From NCBI GenBank assembly GCA_046092445.1, contig JBJTDR010000104.1, positions 1-20,661 on the forward strand: a DNA stretch of 20,661 nucleotides, written 5' to 3'. Both the position numbers and the translations under genes were made by a program. This document shows positions 14,632 through 20,661 of the stretch, piece after piece (within the stretch, counting starts at the first letter, position 1; each line of letters starts with the position of its first letter). This stretch comes from CAIUPE01 sp046092445 (GTDB lineage: Bacteria; Pseudomonadota; Alphaproteobacteria; Rhizobiales; Beijerinckiaceae). Under the pieces are notes generated by a model. It saw only the letters and a program-made list of their open reading frames with translations, had not been told where the DNA came from and did not search any database.

Positions 14632-15552
14632 TTGACAATCAGAAGACGTTACACGATTGGTATCGATGGCGGCGGCACACATTGCCGAGGAAGGATGCGT
14701 GACCGGAGTGGCAACATCATCGCGGAGGAGACATTGGGTCCCGCGAATGTCCACATCAATAGGACATCAACCTTGTCGACTATCCGAGGTTTGATTGATT
14801 TACTAATAGAAAAATCCAATCATCGTTTCATAAATCGAAGTCAAATCTCACTGGGCCTTGGATTGGCAGGAGTTATGACGTCAGGCGACAAATATCGCAT
14901 CAGTCAAGAGTTTTTGGACTTCCATAGCGTTTTCGTTGAGTCTGATGCGGTTACGGCGTGTCTGGGAGCTCACGGAAGTCGAGATGGTGGGCTCGTGATT
15001 GTAGGAACAGGCTCCTCAGCGGTTGCACGTATTGATGGGCGGAATATTGGCATTGGAGGGAGGGGTTTTTTGCTAGGCGATGATGGTTCAGGAGCGCGAA
15101 TTGGATTGGAAGCGTTGAGACAAGCACTTCTTGCTGCAGATGGTTTACGAGAACACACACCTCTCTCTCGTCGGTTGATGGCCAATTTCGCCAATGATCC
15201 TGTAGCGGCAACGCGCTGGTCTTTAACCGCAAAATCGAACGATTACGCGGCATTCGCACCATCCGTGTTCAGAAGTGCTGACCGTGGCGATGCAGTGGCA
15301 TTGCCAATCGTCAAAGAAGCGGCCAAGTCAATTGACACGCTCATACAGACCTTGAGTAAGATGGGCGCAAAGAACATCGCGTTAGTGGGCGGTATTGCGG
15401 CTCCGCTATCACCTTATCTTGCTCGAAAGTCGGCGGGTCATCTTGTAGTACCCGAGAGGGACGCTTTAGAAGGTGCAATAATGCTTGCAAATGGCAGTAT
15501 TTCTTTGGCGAAATCTGAAAATTTTGATTGCCCAGATAGGGGCGTAACGTGA
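14632..15552 (+). CDS. nagK: BadF/BadG/BcrA/BcrD-family ATPase, likely N-acetylglucosamine kinase
   Basis: Sugar kinase of the actin-like ATPase fold, 306 residues, probably phosphorylating GlcNAc (or GlcN/MurNAc) at C6. Motifs: IGIDGGGTHCRGRMRD (9-24, phosphate 1), ESDAVTACLGA (103-113, catalytic Asp105), VGTGSSAVARIDG (124-136, phosphate 2), GGRGFLLGDDGSGARIGLEAL (142-161) and IALVGGIAAPLSPYL (adenosine site). The start is TTG with AGGA 9 bases ahead; the nearby ATG at 14625 is out of frame and soon closes. It overlaps nagA by 4 bp (GTGA), which strongly supports an amino-sugar substrate. The symbol is by context, since glucosamine and anhydro-MurNAc kinases share this fold. Base composition is AT-richer than the left half. 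Confidence 0.82.
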   Translation: MTIRRRYTIGIDGGGTHCRGRMRDRSGNIIAEETLGPANVHINRTSTLSTIRGLIDLLIEKSNHRFINRSQISLGLGLAGVMTSGDKYRISQEFLDFHSVFVESDAVTACLGAHGSRDGGLVIVGTGSSAVARIDGRNIGIGGRGFLLGDDGSGARIGLEALRQALLAADGLREHTPLSRRLMANFANDPVAATRWSLTAKSNDYAAFAPSVFRSADRGDAVALPIVKEAAKSIDTLIQTLSKMGAKNIALVGGIAAPLSPYLARKSAGHLVVPERDALEGAIMLANGSISLAKSENFDCPDRGVT

Positions 15553-16682
15553 AGCAGGTTTTTTTCGGAGCGCGCATATTTGACGGTCAAAACTTCCATG
15601 ACGACAGCGCCGTTGTTGTTGACGCTGGCCTGATCGAGGGCATTTTGCCACTTTCCGAGCGCCCGAAAGGGGCGGTAAAACACGATTTGGGTGGAGGAAT
15701 ATTATCTCCCGGACTTATAGATTGGCAAATAAATGGTGGCGGTGGGGTTCTCTTCAACGAGGTACCAACTGTGGCAGGAATTAGGAGCATTCTTGCAGCC
15801 CATCGGCGAGATGGAACAACGGAGTGCTTGATCACAGTTATTACCGACTCGAAAAAGATCATGACTGATGCTTTAAATGCCGCGAAGGCGGCAATCGGCT
15901 TTGTACCCGGTCTTCTCGGCATTCATGTTGAGGGCCCCTTCATTGATGAAACAAAAGCTGGAGCGCATCCTACTCAGTTCATCCGCAATATGACCGCCGG
16001 TGACCTAGACTGGTTACTACGCCATAGGTCGGGTACCATGGTGGTCACTCTTGCACCAAACCGTGTTCAACCAGAGTACATCAAGTACTTGGCAGAGAAT
16101 GACATCATTGTAAGTATCGGTCATTCAAATGCAACTGACGCAGAAGCTCTCGGAGCCGTTGAACTCGGTGCAAGCGGCGTAACCCACCTGTTCAATGCTA
16201 TGAGCCCGCTATCACACAAATTGCCGGGGGTAGCAGGCATTGGTCTATCGGACCCTCGCGTAACATGTGGACTAATCGCCGATGGTCATCATGTTGCCGA
16301 TACAGCGATTAAAGTAGCATTTGCAGCACGTGGAGCGAAGGGGTTGGCCCTTGTTTCAGACGCGATGCCCTCCGCCGCTGGTGGGCCGGATCATTTCGAA
16401 CTTCAGGGGCGCAGGGTCGAGCGAATAGGAACAAAGTTGACTCTCGAGAATGGAACGATAGCAGGCAGTACCGTAACGCTTCTCCAGGCAATCCGATACA
16501 TCGTAAAGAACGTGGGCCTTAATCTTGGAGACGCCCTACAAATGGCGACCGATACTCCATCTCGATTCTTGAGAGTGGGTCGTCACTACGGACGAATCGC
16601 GCGGGGATTTAAAGCAAGTTTGCTTCATCTTGACGATGAACTCTTTGCACAACAAACATGGATTGATGGCCTTACGTCATAG
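15549..16682 (+). CDS. nagA: N-acetylglucosamine-6-phosphate deacetylase
   Basis: Metal-dependent amidohydrolase that converts GlcNAc-6-phosphate to GlcN-6-phosphate and acetate in the cytosol. The 377-residue protein has the family length. Recognisable blocks are LSPGLIDWQINGGGGVLFN (52-70), GIHVEGPFIDETKAGAHPTQF with metal ligand Glu128, IGHSNA with His192, THLFNAMSPLSHK with His213, DGHHVAD (245-251) and VSDAMPSAAGG with Asp271. Translation starts at GTG, overlapping the kinase stop, so coupling is likely. NagB deaminase and a GlcNAc transporter are not in the window and must be elsewhere if this is a full catabolic route; cell-wall recycling is the other option. Confidence 0.93.
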   Translation: MKQVFFGARIFDGQNFHDDSAVVVDAGLIEGILPLSERPKGAVKHDLGGGILSPGLIDWQINGGGGVLFNEVPTVAGIRSILAAHRRDGTTECLITVITDSKKIMTDALNAAKAAIGFVPGLLGIHVEGPFIDETKAGAHPTQFIRNMTAGDLDWLLRHRSGTMVVTLAPNRVQPEYIKYLAENDIIVSIGHSNATDAEALGAVELGASGVTHLFNAMSPLSHKLPGVAGIGLSDPRVTCGLIADGHHVADTAIKVAFAARGAKGLALVSDAMPSAAGGPDHFELQGRRVERIGTKLTLENGTIAGSTVTLLQAIRYIVKNVGLNLGDALQMATDTPSRFLRVGRHYGRIARGFKASLLHLDDELFAQQTWIDGLTS

Positions 16683-16752
16683 GTTCTTTGTATTTTGATC
16701 AATTGTTGTGATAAATCGTCATTTCGGTTATGGCCTCTTTCAGGGTTGAGAT

Positions 16753-17052
16753 ATGGATCTTGCAATGGGTGAGGTTTGGAAAACGAAATATGGCTATAGG
16801 CGTGTGAAACGGGCGAGTCCTGACGTAAGGGAAGCGATCAGCGCGGCGCGAGACCTCAGCGATACCGTTGATACTCAGGCTGAGATAGCTGCGGCGCTGA
16901 TAGGGTTACCACTTGACTTGGTTAAGCAGGAGATAATTGCCCAGAATGCTCGTGAAAAGAACCTCAATATAAAGCTAATTCAACCGAGTAGTGGCGGGAA
17001 AGCTGTTGTTGTGGAACGTAGTTTTAGAAGGCGCCCACGACTCGAAAAATGA
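16753..17052 (+). CDS. conserved-looking small protein of unknown function
   Basis: A 99-residue basic protein I cannot assign. It begins near MGEVWKTKYGYRRVKRASPD, has a central helical stretch (about residues 25-65: DTQAEIAAALIGLPLDLVKQ, then EIIAQNAR) and ends in AVVVERSFRRRPRLEK. No signal peptide, membrane span or Cys motif is seen. The layout (WxTKxGxRRV, a helical 'EIAA-LM-LP-D-V' segment, VVVER-RR tail) resembles from memory short hypothetical proteins of Hyphomicrobiales, which would argue that it is real. The ATG has AGGG about 7-10 bases upstream. It lies 70 bp after nagA and 88 bp before the TerC gene on the same strand. Nucleic-acid binding is only a guess from its charge. Confidence 0.65.
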   Translation: MDLAMGEVWKTKYGYRRVKRASPDVREAISAARDLSDTVDTQAEIAAALIGLPLDLVKQEIIAQNAREKNLNIKLIQPSSGGKAVVVERSFRRRPRLEK

Positions 17053-17083
17053 TTGCTTTCCCAATTAGAAGTTAATGTCTAGC

Positions 17084-17102
17084 AATTTATCCCGTATAAA
17101 TT
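17084..17102. promoter_or_regulatory. inverted repeat and possible -10 box upstream of the TerC-family gene
   Basis: AATTTAT-CCCGT-ATAAATT is a perfect 7-5-7 inverted repeat, flanked by GC on both sides. TATAAA (17095-17100) inside it would serve as a -10 element about 40 bp before the GTG start; no good -35 is seen. It is a candidate promoter-operator; a yybP-ykoY manganese riboswitch was not recognised. Confidence 0.3.
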
Positions 17103-17140
17103 AGCCCTATCAAAAAGACGAAACAAGCGAGCGCTTTACT

Positions 17141-17875
17141 GTGGACACTTCCATCACTGAATTGATTGTTGATCCTGCCGCCTGGATTGCTCTCGTAACT
17201 CTCATAGCTATGGAAGTCGTCCTTGGCATTGATAATTTGATTTTTATTTCAATCCTGACGAACAAACTTCCCGCCCACCAAAGGGTTCGTGCCCGCCGTA
17301 TCGGAATCGGGTTAGCGCTTATCTTGCGACTTGGACTGCTGGGAACCGTTGCCTTCATCGTTCAACTTACAGCACCAATTTTTTCCATAATGGAGCAAGA
17401 TTTCTCGTGGCGCGATTTGATCTTGATCGCGGGAGGCCTTTTTCTCGTTTGGAAGGCTACCAAGGAAATCCATCATAGTGTGGACCAAGACCATGGACCG
17501 GATATCTTTGAAGGAAAAGCAACTCTCGGATTTTCGGCAGCGATTGGCCAAATTCTAATCCTTGATCTTGTATTTTCAATTGACAGCATCATCACAGCTG
17601 TTGGCATGACATCTCATATTCCAATTATGGTCGTTGCAGTTGTTTTTGCAGTAGGAACGATGTTGTTGGCAGCAGAACCACTTGCACGCTTTATTCATAA
17701 CAACCCAACTGTTGTGATGCTTGCTTTGGGATTTCTGATCATGATCGGCATGACATTGATTGCCGAAGGATTCGGTGCGCATGTACCAAAGGGATATATT
17801 TACGCGGCGATGGCGTTCTCTGCAGCTGTAGAGGCCTTGAATATGATGAAGCGAAAAGCACGCACCCCGAATTGA
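17141..17875 (+). CDS. TerC-family integral membrane protein (possible Mn2+ exporter)
   Basis: Inner-membrane protein of 244 residues with about seven hydrophobic segments. The TerC signature appears twice: EVVLGIDNLIFISIL (25-39, Asp31) and LDLVFSIDSIITAVGM (141-156, Asp142 and Asp148), acidic residues inside membrane helices that suit cation transport. The hydrophilic loop HHSVDQDHGPDIFEGK separates the two halves. The size matches the YgdQ/YoaE-type short members without CBS domains. TerC relatives such as Alx have been shown to export manganese; that activity here is inferred. The start is GTG, with only a weak ribosome binding site. The next gene begins 50 bp later on the same strand. 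Confidence 0.9.
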   Translation: MDTSITELIVDPAAWIALVTLIAMEVVLGIDNLIFISILTNKLPAHQRVRARRIGIGLALILRLGLLGTVAFIVQLTAPIFSIMEQDFSWRDLILIAGGLFLVWKATKEIHHSVDQDHGPDIFEGKATLGFSAAIGQILILDLVFSIDSIITAVGMTSHIPIMVVAVVFAVGTMLLAAEPLARFIHNNPTVVMLALGFLIMIGMTLIAEGFGAHVPKGYIYAAMAFSAAVEALNMMKRKARTPN

Positions 17876-17925
17876 ATTTAGGTTGTCGTCATAACTTGCC
17901 TATTTTCGCGTAATTTAGAGGACAA

Positions 17926-18849
17926 ATGTCCGTGTCGGAACCTACTGGGCGTCGACTTGTCGGTAATATGCTTGGACTTGGTCTGTTTTGGGGCCTTTCA
18001 CCTGTTATTACTAGGGGGCTCACGATTGTCGGGGTAACACCTGTTCAAATTATTGTCTTCTCGGGCTTGCTTGTAGGTTTTTGTCTTTGGATTCTCCAAC
18101 ACTTCACAAAACGTGGTAAATTTTCAAATAGACACTTGTGGCTTTATGGACTTGGTTGCGCTGTCTTCCTGAATGTGCCGTTCGGCTTGAGCCTATACGT
18201 AATTACTAAGATCCCGCTGGCAACTTACTCAATAATCGGATCAACAACACCCTTTTTTGGTTATGCCTTTGCTTTGATTTTTCGTTTGGAGCGAGCAAAT
18301 TGGCGTCGTGTACTTGCTTTGGTTTGTGGATTTTCAGGAAGCGGAATTTTACTATTCCCTATGGCAGATGAGGTCGCACCCTCACAAATATCCACCTTTA
18401 TTATTGTTTTAAGTTTTGGAATGCCATTGCTTTATGCTCTTTACCACATCTTTGCTTCGCAATTTTGGCCATCGGGAGCCGGGACACGGCAGGTTGGGGT
18501 GGTCGAGAGTGTTTGCAGTGGATTATTGGCGCTTCCTCTCTTGTTGATAATGATGGGAAGCGAAAGCTTCACTATGTCAACACTCGGGACAGTTGGATTA
18601 GTTGCGATATCAGGCCTTTGGGTGATTGAAAGGCTTACTTTCTTTAACCTGATAAGAAATTTCGGACCTGTTTCAACAGTTCAAGCGATCTATATTTCAA
18701 CAGTGAGTAGTGTAATCTTCGGTTATTACTTTTTTGACGAACCAATAGACTGGCGGATTGCAGTGAGTGCCGGACTTGTAATCATCGCTCTATGGTTCAA
18801 TGCGCGCGCACAATCAATTTCTGCACCACGTCCGGCATCTAATTTGTGA
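17926..18849 (+). CDS. DMT-superfamily transporter (EamA type)
   Basis: Inner-membrane exporter of small metabolites, 307 residues, about ten predicted membrane helices. Two EamA-like halves are visible, roughly residues 10-140 (GLFWGLSPVITRGLTIVGVT, ATYSIIGSTTPFFGYAFAL) and 155-300 (GMPLLYALYHIFASQFWPSG, VSTVQAIYISTVSSVIFGYY). The second half contains the typical 'glycine-rich helix then FFDEP' end (FGYYFFDEPIDWRIAVSAGL). The ATG has AGAGGA at good spacing. The substrate cannot be told. It ends 31 bp from the convergent DUF2177 gene and no terminator hairpin is seen between them. Confidence 0.88.
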   Translation: MSVSEPTGRRLVGNMLGLGLFWGLSPVITRGLTIVGVTPVQIIVFSGLLVGFCLWILQHFTKRGKFSNRHLWLYGLGCAVFLNVPFGLSLYVITKIPLATYSIIGSTTPFFGYAFALIFRLERANWRRVLALVCGFSGSGILLFPMADEVAPSQISTFIIVLSFGMPLLYALYHIFASQFWPSGAGTRQVGVVESVCSGLLALPLLLIMMGSESFTMSTLGTVGLVAISGLWVIERLTFFNLIRNFGPVSTVQAIYISTVSSVIFGYYFFDEPIDWRIAVSAGLVIIALWFNARAQSISAPRPASNL

Positions 18850-18880
18850 CAACTCGGCGACATTCGAAGTGCAACATTCA

Positions 18881-19285
18881 TCATTTGAAAGTCCGCAATG
18901 CGAGCCAAACTGCACCAGTTGCAGTAATCAACGTTAAAATAGTTCCCCAAACCATATCAATTATTGCAATTCGCGTTGAAAAACCTTCAAGAGTCGCGAG
19001 GTTTGTAAGATCGTAGGTTCCGTAAGCACACATTCCCAGTAAACCACCATTAATTGCCGCTTGGCGCAATGAACGGTTTTCGTACGAAGGCTTTACGACC
19101 AAAACCACGATTCCGAGGAGATAGAGCAGATAAAACATAGCCGCTACTTTAAGATCAGGGTCGATCCGCAGAAGACTACCAATCTCCTCTATATAGTATT
19201 GATACCCCGGCCCCGTCAGCCAAACAGCATCAAGTGGGAAAAGTAAAAGAGCTGCATAAAAATAGAGATAAATGTATCGCTTCAT
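18881..19285 (-). CDS. DUF2177 family membrane protein
   Basis: Small integral membrane protein of 134 residues with four hydrophobic segments, the first right at the N-terminus (YIYLYFYAALLLFPLDAVWL). The family hallmarks are visible: FPLDAVWL near residue 17, GGLLGMCAYGTYDLTNLATL in the middle and a DMVWG stretch in the last helix. Function of the family is unknown. GGG lies about 7 bases before the ATG on the minus strand. It is downstream of the oxidoreductase gene on the same strand with a 72-bp gap, so they could be co-transcribed, though no functional link is known. Confidence 0.88.
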   Translation of the reverse strand: MKRYIYLYFYAALLLFPLDAVWLTGPGYQYYIEEIGSLLRIDPDLKVAAMFYLLYLLGIVVLVVKPSYENRSLRQAAINGGLLGMCAYGTYDLTNLATLEGFSTRIAIIDMVWGTILTLITATGAVWLALRTFK

Positions 19286-19357
19286 TGAGAACCCGCTGAG
19301 ATGAGAATCACATTGATCAGTTTTGTACCGTCAATTAAAACTTCCGTCAGGCGCGAT

Positions 19358-20661
19358 CTAGATTTCTACGCCAATTTTTAATCCATCAAAGACTGCTTCC
19401 TCTGCTGTCCGGGGGCTGAATGCGTCACCGATTGTGTAAATTTGATACGTGATCGGCGAAAAAATTTCTTCAAGTTCATTCACTCGTTCATTTCCCTGAG
19501 TAAGGACCAATGTATCGACACTCTCTAAAATCATTGGTTCGCCCGATGCAGAATGATGAAAGTAGACTGAGTTCTCATCAGCTCCAAAAAGATGAGCGTA
19601 GGGAATAATTTCAACGCCTAATGAATACAGACGCCCCACAATAACATCCCGGACGTAAAATGGCAGTGTTTCGCCCGCGGCGACCGCATCTACGCAGAGT
19701 CTGACGCGGCAACCATCGCGCGCCAACTTTTCGGCGATTCCCATTCCAATCCAGTCAGCCCGCCAATCTGCAATTACGACGTTTGTGCCGACGTTCACTT
19801 CACCCCTAAGCACCTGCCACGCGTCAACGATATGCGCAGCATCCCCGCCTTCAATGTTAGGGCGGCGCGGCTTTCCACCGGTAGCGATAATCACGACGTC
19901 AGGTGCTTCGGCTTCAATTAATGAATGAGTCACAAGTGTATTCAGCTTCACTTCAACACCCGATATCTCCATTTCACGGGAAAGATTCGTAACGATTCCC
20001 CCAAATTCCGCTCTACCTGGCAGCAACTGAGCAAGAAGCACCTGTCCGCCGAGTTGCGATACTGCTTCGTATAGAGTGACCCGGTGACCACGACTTGCCA
20101 ATACCGAAGCAGCCTTCATTCCTGCGGGACCACCCCCTGCGATAAGTACCCTTTTTTTACATTTGGTGGGCGTCTTCCGCGCAGCGAGTGTGAGCTCACG
20201 CCCTGTTTCAGGAAATTGGATGCATGAAATTGGGTAACCTTTATGAAAATGACCAATACACGCCTGATTACAGCCGATACATGCCCGTATATCATCACTT
20301 CGTCCTTCGAGTGCTTTTCTCGGCATATCGGGATCGGAAATCATTGCACGAGTCATGCCACACATATCGGCCTGCCCCCCTGCGAGAATCTCTTCTGCTA
20401 TTTGAGGCTGGTTGATCCGTCCTGTCACAAAAACCGGCTTCGAAACAATGCCCTTCACCGTTGCCGCAAGCGGGGCGATGTAGCCTGTTTCAAGGTACAT
20501 TGGCGGCACGATATGAATTGCACCTGATAAAGAGGCCGATGTACCAGCAATCACATGGAAATAATCAACTGAACCAGCCTTATCGAGCATTCGACAGACT
20601 TCCAGCACTTCCGCAACATCAATAGCTTCGACGTCTTTTTCCTCCCCGCTGATCCTTACAC
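19358..20661 (-). CDS. NADH:flavin oxidoreductase / N-methylproline demethylase-like flavoprotein, 5' end cut by window
   Basis: C-terminal two-thirds of an enzyme of the 2,4-dienoyl-CoA reductase / trimethylamine dehydrogenase family: FMN TIM barrel, [4Fe-4S] cluster, then FAD/NAD(P) Rossmann domains. The frame is open to the right edge with no start seen; residues such as VRISGEE continue upstream of the first internal GTG (20608). The cluster motif CIGCNQAC-x11-C lies at about 20222-20281, followed by VLIAGGGPAGMKAASVL (FAD). The second nucleotide-binding segment is degenerate, VVIADWRADWIGMGIAEKLA, with Trp and Asp in place of the usual glycine-rich loop. I recall this variant in StcD-like demethylases of stachydrine and N-methylproline breakdown. 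Exact substrate is uncertain. Confidence 0.85.
   Translation of the reverse strand, partial: VRISGEEKDVEAIDVAEVLEVCRMLDKAGSVDYFHVIAGTSASLSGAIHIVPPMYLETGYIAPLAATVKGIVSKPVFVTGRINQPQIAEEILAGGQADMCGMTRAMISDPDMPRKALEGRSDDIRACIGCNQACIGHFHKGYPISCIQFPETGRELTLAARKTPTKCKKRVLIAGGGPAGMKAASVLASRGHRVTLYEAVSQLGGQVLLAQLLPGRAEFGGIVTNLSREMEISGVEVKLNTLVTHSLIEAEAPDVVIIATGGKPRRPNIEGGDAAHIVDAWQVLRGEVNVGTNVVIADWRADWIGMGIAEKLARDGCRVRLCVDAVAAGETLPFYVRDVIVGRLYSLGVEIIPYAHLFGADENSVYFHHSASGEPMILESVDTLVLTQGNERVNELEEIFSPITYQIYTIGDAFSPRTAEEAVFDGLKIGVEI

Noticed and set aside
17053..17140. yybP-ykoY manganese riboswitch before the TerC-family gene
   Set aside because: Only 88 bp is available and the conserved riboswitch loops were not recognised.
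1..20661. Mobile elements, CRISPR arrays, tRNA or rRNA genes
   Set aside because: No transposase or integrase frame, terminal repeats with target duplications, regularly spaced direct repeats, or tRNA-like T-loop and acceptor patterns were found by eye.

Overview
The window looks like chromosomal DNA of an alphaproteobacterium, probably of the Hyphomicrobiales (Rhizobiales) type. This is inferred from gene order (alpha/beta hydrolase divergent from cysteine desulfurase-sufB), a palindrome resembling an Irr iron-control element between them, a type-2 (short) ArgC, and a soluble NAD-dependent molybdenum formate dehydrogenase operon in the order fdsG-fdsB-fdsA-fdhD(fdsC)-fdsD. No rRNA, tRNA, CRISPR array, insertion sequence or integrase was seen.

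Layout. (1) 1-2734, minus strand: cysteine desulfurase followed by sufB, the head of a suf Fe-S assembly operon that leaves the window on the left. (2) 2735-3017: divergent control region with the Irr-like palindrome. (3) 3018-3671, plus: small alpha/beta hydrolase. (4) 3726-10776, plus: a LysR regulator, then the formate dehydrogenase operon. Two palindromes of the LysR T-N11-A type lie between regulator and operon. Junctions are tight: 4-bp ATGA overlaps at fdsG/fdsB and fdhD/fdsD. (5) 11143-13236, plus: a DEAD-box RNA helicase with a DbpA-like RNA-binding domain and a basic tail built on a 22-residue repeat, preceded by a structured leader. (6) 13265-14197, minus: argC, converging on the helicase gene across a strong shared hairpin. 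(7) 14632-16682, plus: an amino-sugar kinase and NagA, overlapping by 4 bp, behind an AT-rich leader with inverted and direct repeats. (8) 16753-18849, plus: a small unknown protein, a TerC-family membrane protein and an EamA/DMT exporter. (9) 18881-20661, minus: a DUF2177 membrane protein and an old-yellow-enzyme-type flavin/Fe-S oxidoreductase that is cut by the right edge.

How the genes work together. The left half is coherent metal and redox metabolism: Suf builds the Fe-S clusters that FdsA, FdsB and FdsG need in large number, FdhD sulfurates the molybdenum cofactor for FdsA, and the LysR protein is the likely switch for formate oxidation to CO2 and NADH. The right part is different in character. 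From about 14.2 kb onward the DNA is clearly more AT-rich, with different codon choice, several TTG/GTG starts, and a mix of amino-sugar catabolism, transport and demethylase-like functions, so it may be an acquired or more weakly expressed accessory segment. I see no wholly new defence or mobile system. The most interesting signals are regulatory (the Irr-like box, paired LysR boxes, helicase leader, nag leader), the periodic helicase tail and the unknown 99-residue protein.
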